A stretch of DNA of 64,000 nucleotides from Aurantiochytrium sp. KH105 (taxonomy: Eukaryota; Sar; Bigyra; Thraustochytrida; Thraustochytriidae): NCBI GenBank assembly GCA_003116975.1, contig BGKB01000213.1, forward strand, positions 1-64,000, given 5' to 3'. Below are positions 28,150 to 36,192 of this stretch, in pieces (within the stretch, counting starts at the first letter, position 1; the number at the start of each line of letters is the position of its first letter). The notes beneath the pieces are model-generated. The model saw nothing but the letters and a program-made list of their open reading frames with translations. It searched no databases and had not been told where the DNA came from. The translations under genes were made by a program, and so were the position numbers.

Positions 28150-30357
28150 TTAAAAGAGGCCTGCGCCCTTGCGCAGGGCCTGCTGACGCCACTTGGGCTT
28201 GAGAAGAAACTCACCGCGGGACATCTTGAAGGCGTACTCAAAGTCCTCGTCGCTGATGTAGTCCTCAATGACGGAGGGATCGACCTGAAGGTCTTCGAGC
28301 GCCTTGTTGCGCACAGCCTCGCGCAGTTCATCAAGAGAAAATTGGCCCTCTGGCTTGAGATAGGTGACCTTGGGCGGGGCAGGACGCGCCCAGGCCGCAC
28401 CTGCGGGGATACGCCGCGAGACATGGTCCGCAACAGGGCGGGCAGCGGGCTGAGCTGCAGAGTGCTCGAGCTTGGCACGACGCTGGGCAATGGCATCCTG
28501 CAGACTGATGGGTTTCCCTGCAGGCGCCTTGAAACCCTTGGCCGTTTGCGAGGGCGATGGCCTCGCAGATGCACGATCAAACTCTCGGGCAAAAGGCTTG
28601 GAAACGGCCACAGGCTTGGAAGCGGCCTGCGGCATTTTTGGCTGCTTCGGGAGCTGAGGCTTGGTAAGACGAGGAACAGGCGGTTTGTGAGGGGAGCGGC
28701 CACCGCCGCGAGTGTTCGAGGCCATGATAACCGGGTCGTCCTCGTCATCCTCGATTTCGAAAAAGTGGTTGCCGTCGTCGATATCGGGCGGAGGCGGCAC
28801 ATCAACCTCGAGTTGCTTTGGCATCGGTTTGCCATCGGATCCAAAGGCATCAAGCGTGAGGTCAAAGACCACGTGAGAGTTGGGCGGCACGTCAGGCGGA
28901 AGACCGACCTTGCCGTACGCAAGGGCGGGGTTGACCACGAGGCGCACGTTCTGGCCAAGGTTCATGCGCTGCACGGCGTACTCAACACCACGAATGACTT
29001 CGCCTCCGCCGACAAAAAATTCCATGGATCCGCCTTCCGGGGAGAGCTTGGAGGGCAGGTCCGTGGCGCCGAACTCAATGAGACTCTGGTGCTGCTCGTC
29101 CCAAATATAAGCGGCGTAGCTGAGCTGTACAAAGTCGCCTTGCTGCGGGCCGTCCGGGGCGAGACTCTGACCGATTGTGCGGTTACCCTCCTCCATGGTA
29201 TAGCCATTGTCGATGAGGCGGTCAAAACTCTCGATGCTGGAGAGCTGAAAGGACGAAATGACGCGGCGCTCGCGCTTCGAGATCTCTGCGGCTGCGGGAG
29301 GGGGCGCAAAGGCAGAAGGCGTGGCCTCCTTGCTCTTGCGACGGCCAAGCGAAAGACGCGACAGAGACTTGCGGAGCGAGGTACGCTTCTTTTCGACGCG
29401 CTTCGTTTCGGCATAGCCGCCAGCAGGGGCCTCGTCAAACTGCATCGCTTGAGCATCGGTGAGCGGCGTTCCCGTGAGAATGGCGTGCGCGACACGACTG
29501 TCGAGGAGCTCGACGTGGTTGTACGGGATGAGGCCCTTGGAGCCGCCGACCGTCTGGGCCTCCCACCATCCCGGGGATCCAGTGCTTTGCGAGAGAATGG
29601 CGATCACCTGCGAGGACTCCATAAAGAGCTCGACATCGTCTTGCGGGGTCCAGGTAAACTCGACGTGGGCAAGCTGCATGTTGGTGAGGCCATCGTCCTC
29701 GGGAGCGCGCACGCTCTCGCGATCCTGTCCAGCGCTGGCCGAAGCTTCGGCAGCAGAGTAGATCTCGTCGCTCGCGGCCTGAACGTCGACCTGCTCGCCA
29801 GGGAACAGCCAGACCATGAGGAGATAGCTCGTTGTATCTTCTTTGGTGAGCATGTTGAGGTAAATTTCGATGGACTCTTCACGCTTGTCCACGTCAATGC
29901 CCTCGAGGCCAGCATGATCGGCCCACCGGGGAGGGAGCACGCCGTCAAAGGTTGGGAAGATGGACTTGACTTGAACGTCGAGCTCGCGGATTTGCGAGAT
30001 GGACTTGGTGGCGACACGTTTCTTGCCGGACGAGGTCATTGCGCGAATGTCGAATTTGGGCTCACCGGTGCGCGCGCTGGTGTGCGTCCGAAAAACCTTG
30101 GCGGTGGCGATGCGGTCGCCGTCGAACTTGAACTGTTTAGGTGCGTCCTTGGCAGCCATGAGGCGCTGGGCCTCATCTTCACTGATGAGTTCGACGTAGT
30201 TGTACGGGAACTCGCCGCGAGCACCGGTCGTTTGGTCTTCGCCGACCCACCAACCGCTCGAGTCTTGCTCCTCGACAACGAGGACGTCATTCTCCTCGAA
30301 GCCGAGATCGCCTTCCTGCGCGGCTGCAAAGGTGTACAAAGCTCTTGCGAACTGCAT
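28150..30357 (-). CDS. SH3-PX-SH3-FKBP-villin headpiece multi-domain protein
   Basis: A single 735-residue frame combines five modules. An SH3 domain at 3-58 has ALYTF, GWW and FPYNYVE. A PX-like lipid-binding domain at about 85-190 has a basic stretch and LPPRW. A second SH3 at 228-286 has PGWWEAQ and LIPYNHVEL. An FKBP peptidyl-prolyl isomerase domain at about 390-505 has EVIRGVEYAVQRM, NPALAYGKVG and PPNSHVVFDL; the Trp normally following V-I-x-G is Val. A C-terminal villin headpiece at about 663-735 has YISDEDFEYAFKMSRGEF and ends KGAGLF, the F-actin-binding module. Between FKBP and headpiece lie proline-rich SH3-ligand-like sequence and a WH2-like segment (SLQDAIAQRRAKLEH, 618-632). The domain set implies a membrane-to-actin scaffold; that role is inference. 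Confidence 0.93.
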   Translation of the reverse strand: MQFARALYTFAAAQEGDLGFEENDVLVVEEQDSSGWWVGEDQTTGARGEFPYNYVELISEDEAQRLMAAKDAPKQFKFDGDRIATAKVFRTHTSARTGEPKFDIRAMTSSGKKRVATKSISQIRELDVQVKSIFPTFDGVLPPRWADHAGLEGIDVDKREESIEIYLNMLTKEDTTSYLLMVWLFPGEQVDVQAASDEIYSAAEASASAGQDRESVRAPEDDGLTNMQLAHVEFTWTPQDDVELFMESSQVIAILSQSTGSPGWWEAQTVGGSKGLIPYNHVELLDSRVAHAILTGTPLTDAQAMQFDEAPAGGYAETKRVEKKRTSLRKSLSRLSLGRRKSKEATPSAFAPPPAAAEISKRERRVISSFQLSSIESFDRLIDNGYTMEEGNRTIGQSLAPDGPQQGDFVQLSYAAYIWDEQHQSLIEFGATDLPSKLSPEGGSMEFFVGGGEVIRGVEYAVQRMNLGQNVRLVVNPALAYGKVGLPPDVPPNSHVVFDLTLDAFGSDGKPMPKQLEVDVPPPPDIDDGNHFFEIEDDEDDPVIMASNTRGGGRSPHKPPVPRLTKPQLPKQPKMPQAASKPVAVSKPFAREFDRASARPSPSQTAKGFKAPAGKPISLQDAIAQRRAKLEHSAAQPAARPVADHVSRRIPAGAAWARPAPPKVTYLKPEGQFSLDELREAVRNKALEDLQVDPSVIEDYISDEDFEYAFKMSRGEFLLKPKWRQQALRKGAGLF

Positions 30358-32822
30358 GGTCTTGACTCTGTCTTGGCTTGCTCGAGCTTGACGGGCTCGG
30401 TGCCTGCTCTTGGCGAAAACCTTTTCACGGAGCTATGGCGTCGAGCACGCCCTCTTCGTTGTGCGTGGGGAGAAGAGTAGCCAAGACGGAGTGGAGTCGC
30501 GCGCACAAAGGAAGGGAGGCGTGTATGCCTCGCTCTCGGTCTCTGACGCACGAAGCTAGCTGACTTCGCGCAGACCTAGCGGCCGTACGTCGCGTCTGCG
30601 CGCGCGCCCACGGGAAGGGAGCCCAGGTGCGCCGCTGCACGCGCTGGGCGAAAAGTCCACTTCTGCGCGGCGCGCGCTCTGCTGCGCGGGCGGCAGGCAG
30701 CGGGGGCGGGTCGGCTGGCTGGCGGCGAAGGGAGGGCTGCGCTCGCCTCGGGTCTGGCGGCGGCGCTCGCGCGCGCGTAGGCGGACGGCTCCGCGGCCCG
30801 GCGCGTGCCGCGAGCGAGGTACAGGCGGTCGCCAGCGAGGGACTCCGGTTTTGCTAAAAGAATAAGGAGATGAACAAGAAGAAGTAAAGAAAAAGAAAAA
30901 AAAGTTTTTAAACGAAAGAAAATGAAAAGGTATGAAGAAGGACGAGGGATAAGGATAAGGTTGACGCAGGCTCTTCAGGCTAGGGCTGCAGTCTCGGGAG
31001 ATGTCGGTGTTGGTGGTTGCTTGTGCTTGCTGTCGTGAGTAGCAGTAGATATCATAAATAATCCCGCGCGGTGCGGCCACAAGGAGCACGTCTTGATAGT
31101 GAATGTAGAGGCTCGCCTTGACACGAGTTCCAGCGCCGCATCGTAACGTACGGCTGGGGGCACCCCTACAGCTTTCTCAAATGAGAGAAGCTCCGAAGTC
31201 AAGGTAGCAGGGGGTAGCAGGGGGGGTATTTTAGATAAAAATTCTAAAATAGCCCCCCGACGGAGAGGGCGAATCTGGGCACGTGCCACACCGAGGGGGC
31301 ATAAAAAAACAACCTCTCTCGCACCGCGACCGAGGTGTGCATGGAACAAAAAAGAACATGTTGGAACATCGGAGAAAACAAAAGCCTGAGCCTGAAGGCA
31401 TGTGCGGGTCAATTCTTGCCGCACTTGATCCTCTCCTTCTTTTTTTTCGTTTGGAAAGAAACGGTGGTGTGTTTCTAACTAGGTAAAGACTCAAGGTCTA
31501 GCAAGAAAACAGAGTTAGTAAGTAGTTCCTCATAGCAAACCTTGATAAATTCAGACAGCAATCGAGTATGAAACCTCGCCTGCACCCACATTGCAGTTGC
31601 GTCTCAGCTCATGCTTGGCAGAACATATTTCTAATCGTTTTTTGTTTTTTTAGTACCCGAATAAGTTGGCGACAATCCGTCATGAACTACCTTGTTGAAT
31701 CTGAAAAGATTCCAATAGCTATTCGCCTTTGCGACGGATGACACACTTGCCTATTGCACTTTTACTGATGCTTGTTGACAAGTGCAAATCGATCAAAGTC
31801 GGGATCAGGTATTGTGCAAGCAGACTCGATCGACATCTCTCGCTAAATTGGCGAGGACTCTGGGTCGAAAGTTCCACGTGGGCCTCATGCAAAGCGCCAT
31901 TTTCATATTCTCCCTGTAAACAACGAAGAGCACTCGAATGACATACCCATCAGAAGGTCTTCCGTAGTCTACTGGGTCTTTCCTCGCGCCGCAGTTGACA
32001 ACGTGGGTGCGAACAACTCCGAGCTACAGTATCTGTGTTGCCCGATATACACTTCGATAGGCCCAAGACGACAAAATCAAGCATGCACAAGTCGGCCTGC
32101 TCGAGTTTTTCTTCGCGAATTTCCAAGGAAAGTGATACAGCAATAAGAACAACAACATTTGTTAATCTCTTCATCATTCAGGCGCAGCGATTTGATTGAT
32201 GCATTTCAAGGCAACGAAAGCCCAGAAATTAGTTACAGTCTGGGCTTTGACGCAGTGAAAAGAAACGTGACGAGGAGAGTAGGGTGACCAGGTGGCGAGT
32301 GTGAAGATGAAGGGTGATGTGGAAAAGGTGTGATAAGACGGAAAGGGAGAAATAAGGGGGAAAGAAGGAATGCAAGAGGATGAAAAACCCACTTGCCCCT
32401 TGATTCGAGCAGGACACGAGACAGCTTGGGATCATGCACGGTTGCGGTGGACGGAAAGCTACGAGGCCAGCCTCGATCATCAGAAGTGGAACGCATGCAT
32501 TGGTCGTGATCGTGTGAGGGTGAGTAGTAAAGTCAGAGCAGGACAGAAAGTAAATCTCTTGGGGAAGGTACAGGGCCGAGGACTCTTCTCCTAGCTCATG
32601 CGACATCCAGGCCCACTTAAAGGATAGACGAGCCGCGGAACGGAGACGAGCGAGAAACACAGGGCCTTGATCCTTTGATGGGAAGGAGAGTACGCCATCT
32701 GGCTGTCCTGCAAGTTGGTTTTGAGGCTTTTGTATTTTTTTGGGGATTGATCAAAGGTTTCTTTGTCCGGGATTGTGAGTGTGTGTATGAGGGAGAGAGA
32801 GAGAGAGAGAGGATGAATCAGA
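30358..32822. other. 2.5-kb intergenic region with hairpin
   Basis: The first 450 bp are GC-rich and probably form the promoter of the FKBP-headpiece gene. A strong inverted repeat lies at 31221-31257. From 31500 to 32820 there are only short frames without recognisable content; a GA run lies at 32790-32810. I see no gene, but a small spliced gene could be missed. Confidence 0.4.
31221..31257. repeat. G/C-clamped inverted repeat (hairpin)
   Basis: TATTTTAGA and its exact complement TCTAAAATA are separated by a 7-base loop (TAAAAAT). They are flanked outside by a run of seven G on the left and GCCCCCC on the right, giving a stem of about 15 pairs with one mismatch or bulge. Function is unknown; it could fold in RNA or be a remnant of a small element. 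Confidence 0.8.
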
Positions 32823-33326
32823 TCAGTAGACGGGCTGGAAAAGTTCGGCTTCCTCTTCATCGTCGTATTCGTGGTAGTAGTCGTCCTCATCGTCGGACTC
32901 TGCGCCATCGTCGGCGAGGTGCATATTCATGTCGTAGCGCCGACTACAGATCCGCGCACGCACGACATCGGCTGTGGAAGCACGCTTAGATCTGACAATT
33001 TTTCGGAGCTCGCGTCGGCGCGGGTCCTCGACGCGTTCCGGCGCCTCAAAGTGGTACTTAAAGTCGTCGTACTGCTCATCGTCGTATGGGTCCTCATCGA
33101 ACCGCTCGTCGAAGACATCGACGCCGCCGTGCGCGAGGCGGTACTCGCCTGGCAAGCGGTTGCCGCGTCCGGCTGCGCCCGCGCCGCCCCTGGCGTTCTT
33201 CTTGCGTCCCCGCGCGCGCTGCAGCAGCGAAGGTCGGCGCACGCCCATGTCGCCTCGTGCGGTCTGCGCGCCGCCTTCCCGCCGCAGGCTCAGCCTCCGC
33301 CGCAGCGACGACGAGCTCGAGCCCAT
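32823..33326 (-). CDS. small acidic/basic protein with MGSSSSS N-terminus
   Basis: A 167-residue protein of unknown family. MGSSSSSLRRR is a plausible N-myristoylation signal followed by basic residues, suggesting membrane association. The N-terminal half is Arg/Gly-rich, the middle holds DERFDEDPYDDEQYDDFKYH, a basic segment RRRELRKIVRSKR follows, and the C-terminus is very acidic (DDEDDYYHEYDDEEEAE). No membrane segment. The ATG at 33326 is the most upstream ATG giving the Gly2 motif. Confidence 0.6.
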   Translation of the reverse strand: MGSSSSSLRRRLSLRREGGAQTARGDMGVRRPSLLQRARGRKKNARGGAGAAGRGNRLPGEYRLAHGGVDVFDERFDEDPYDDEQYDDFKYHFEAPERVEDPRRRELRKIVRSKRASTADVVRARICSRRYDMNMHLADDGAESDDEDDYYHEYDDEEEAELFQPVY

Positions 33327-33654
33327 CTCGCCCTCCGCGCCCTCGCGCCCGCCGCCCTCGCGCCCGCCGTCCTCGCCCGCGCTGCCGCTCTCGCCGCTGC
33401 GCGCGCCGCTGCACGCGCCGATTCCGCCGCCGCTATTCTGCTTTGCTGCCCCAGCGCGCTCTTCCTGGCAGGTTTTTCTGGTTTTTTGTTTATTTATTCA
33501 TTTGTTTGGTTAGTTTCCGTCTCTGTGCTCTCCGGCTTCCCTCTCTCGGCCCCCGCCGCCTGCCTGCTCGTCGGCGCTGCAGCGGCGCCACGGGCGGCGA
33601 CTCGCGGCGCCGCAGGGACGTCGCAGGAGCGAGCGAGGGAAGGGCGCGAGCCTA

Positions 33655-33680
33655 GCCGAGCCGAGCCGAGCCGAGCCGAG
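33655..33680. repeat. (CCGAG)n microsatellite
   Basis: About five tandem pentamers in the GC-rich gap upstream of the MGSSSSS gene. Confidence 0.85.
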
Positions 33681-34761
33681 GGAAGACGCGAGGAGCCACC
33701 AAACAAAGGAGAGGAGAAGGAGCGCTCGAGGTACGGGCCGCCGAGCGCGCGAGCGAGGGCTCCTCCGTGGCCGGCGGCACTGGTGGCACTTGCGCGCGTC
33801 CTCCCCACTAGGGAATGGAGGTATAGCGTACTTCGGCGCCGCCCGCGCAAGTGCAGAATCGCCGTACCCCCCGTGTTTCTGGCAGCCGTACAAGCAGGAA
33901 GACAGACACGCGCACACGACACAGGCAGAAGAGCAGACTAGCAGACAACCACCAGTGGCATGTGGCAGAGTGGCAGACAGAGGCAGATAAATATCTTGGC
34001 GCGCGCGTGCGATGCTGTGAGTGAGTGAGGAAGTGGTGTGGCGAGCGAGGGAGGGGCGCGCGCCTGCCTTCTGCGAGGGGGTGCTGGCGTGGCTGGCGGA
34101 GCCTCCTTGCCGGCTGTGGCCTTGCCTGATCTGGCCTTGTGGCTGCAGCACAGCCTGAGCTGCTGCTGCTGCTGCTGCAGCTGCTGCTGCAGGTGCTACT
34201 GTTTCAGGTGCGCGTGCGCGCGTACGAGCTGACGCGGGCGCAGTAGTAGCAAAGCAGCTGCAGGAGCGGCAACGAGGCGAGACGGGTGCCGGCCACGCGC
34301 CTCGATAACGTGCGGCGTGCCCCCCTCCGCCTCCACCACGTGTGCACGTGCGCGCGTGTGCACGTGCGCATGGCCGCTGCCGGCAGCGGCCACGGCGCGG
34401 CAGTCGTAGAACAACACCCACGTTTTCCGCCGTGCGTGCAACCAAGTTGCCGCTGCGCTGCAGCAGTGGCAGCTTGCTGTGCCATGCCATGCTTGCTCGC
34501 GCCGTTCCCTTGACTACAAACTTGCCTTGATTCACATCAATCAACCAACTTCAAGTTGGGTACAACGTATCGGTTTTCCGGGATGCACCTGCCTAAATGT
34601 CCCGTATTTCCGGATGTTTCCGTTCGATGTAAAAAAGACTTTGTCCTTTTTTTATTTTCATCTTCATTTTCTTATTGCCATCATCATGGTGGGCGATAAA
34701 TATGATCTCTGCAACCAAGGAGAACATGCCGCTGCTGCGTTCTCAGTTTATTCGGTATCGA

Positions 34762-35050
34762 CAGCCCATGGACTGCAAAGCTGTGACTGGATGTAGACAG
34801 ATGGCCGTTCGAGACCTTAAAAAATGGGTGCGTCTTTTCTAGCTTCTGCACGACGAGCTCCACCATGCGGCGTCACCGCCATTTTTCTCGGTCCACCTTG
34901 AACTCAGCCCATGGACTGCAAAGCTGCGGCTGGTTGCAGACAGATGGCCGTTCGAGACCATAAAAAATGGGTACGTCTTTTCTAGCTTCTACACGACGAG
35001 CTCCACGATGCGGCGTCACCATCACCTTCCCTTTCTCTTGCCTCGGTCAA
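34762..35050. repeat. 143-bp tandem duplication
   Basis: Two direct copies start at 34762 and 34905, each opening with cagcccatggactgcaaagc and containing cagatggccgttcgagacc and cttttctagcttct. They differ by scattered substitutions and a small indel near the end, so the duplication is moderately old. The first copy holds a 60-codon minus-strand frame; the second has an in-frame stop, so it is unlikely to be coding. Confidence 0.85.
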
Positions 35051-35693
35051 CCTTGAACGGCTGCGGTCTGGTCCTGCTGCGGCTGCAGCAGCAGCTCCAG
35101 CGTGCACTTGATTTTCGCTCGTGTGCGGCGACCGCGATTGTGGTCTTCCCAATGCACACTACTAAAACAAAAATTTAGTATACAGAATATTATTCCGGTA
35201 CGATTAATTAGTGGTTAAATATTTGTGTGTGCATTACAAGACTTCAGAGAACTTCATCACACTTTGCCGGTCTATTCTCCAAGGAGATGATATAAACGGC
35301 TTTGGCCGCCGCAGTACACTATGGGCCAGGAACGGGTTATCTACTGATTCTCCACTTTCAACGTCTATTGTCCATTTTGGGGCGAGCTGACTTGGATAGC
35401 TTTCAGAGGGCCGACAAACGCTGTAGGACCCAGACGCAGCTCCGTAAAGGACCCGACCGACCGATCGCCAGGCAGTCTGTCTTCGCTGCGCAGCAGCAAC
35501 CTTCTACGCGCCGCTGCCGCCGGGACCCGCCAAGGCCTGCCGCCTCGCGTTGCCTCGCCTTGGCGCGCGCGGCTGGCCGGCTGGCTTGCGGAGCGCCGCT
35601 CACAATCTCCGTTGCGGTGGTCGTTCGATCGCCATCCCGCTTCGCCTCGCCAGCTTCCTTCGCTTTAGCTTCGCGGTGCTTGGTGCTCCGCAG

Positions 35694-35723
35694 AGCGCAG
35701 AGCAGAGCAGAGCAGAGCAGAGC
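35694..35723. repeat. (GCAGA)n microsatellite
   Basis: About five to six pentamers in the leader region before the NIPA-EDR2_C gene. Confidence 0.85.
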
Positions 35724-36192
35724 GACGCACGCATCGCAATACAGCAGCGCAGCGCAGCGCCCTCCGCGCGCGCAGTGCAGGTCGCCGCTGCCGACCGAGC
35801 GGGCGTCACGGCTGCGAGCACGCGGCACGTGCACAGGCGTGGCGAAGTGTGCTGTGCTGCTCGACCAAAGGCAGCGAATAGAGTAACTCTGCGGTCTCGC
35901 AGGTGCTGACGCGGGCGAGGCCGTGCTCCTCCCGCCTCGTGCACCTCTCTCACATAAACAGCTAAAGGACAGCGCGTGTGTGGCGTGTTGCGGCGTGGCG
36001 TGGTGGCGTGCAGCGCTAGGCAAAACAGCAACCCTCCTGTCGAGGGTAAAGTTGCCTTTGCTTGCGCTGTGGAAGAGTTCGCGAGCGCAAGCCCGTGACC
36101 GCGGACCAACGTACGCCGGCGGTCTGTCTGCCAGACAACCTTGCCATTGTAGGTCGCTCGTGTCCCTCTCTCCCAGGGTCAGTCTCGCCACG

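Larger units (their letters stand above)
33327..36192. other. 2.9-kb intergenic region
   Basis: The stretch 33330-34500 is GC-rich with long domain-free frames on both strands. A CCGAG pentamer array (33655-33680), a 143-bp tandem duplication (34762-35050) and a GCAGA array (35694-35723) lie within it. AT-rich sequence near 35160-35300 separates two GC-rich parts. No gene recognised. The rightmost part is presumably the promoter of the NIPA-EDR2_C gene. Confidence 0.4.

Noticed and set aside
28141-30480. 779-codon plus-strand frame opposite the FKBP-headpiece gene
   Set aside because: Antisense shadow; the minus-strand frame contains five recognisable domains.
32229-32660. 143-codon minus-strand frame with hydrophobic residues
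   Set aside because: Composition reflects pyrimidine-rich DNA; no family resemblance or splice context.
33086-34544. Long frames on both strands upstream of the MGSSSSS gene
   Set aside because: Arg/Ala/Pro-biased, contain pentamer repeats and lack domains.
34684-34866. 60-codon frame in the first copy of the tandem duplication
   Set aside because: The second copy of the duplication is interrupted in the same frame, so coding is unlikely.
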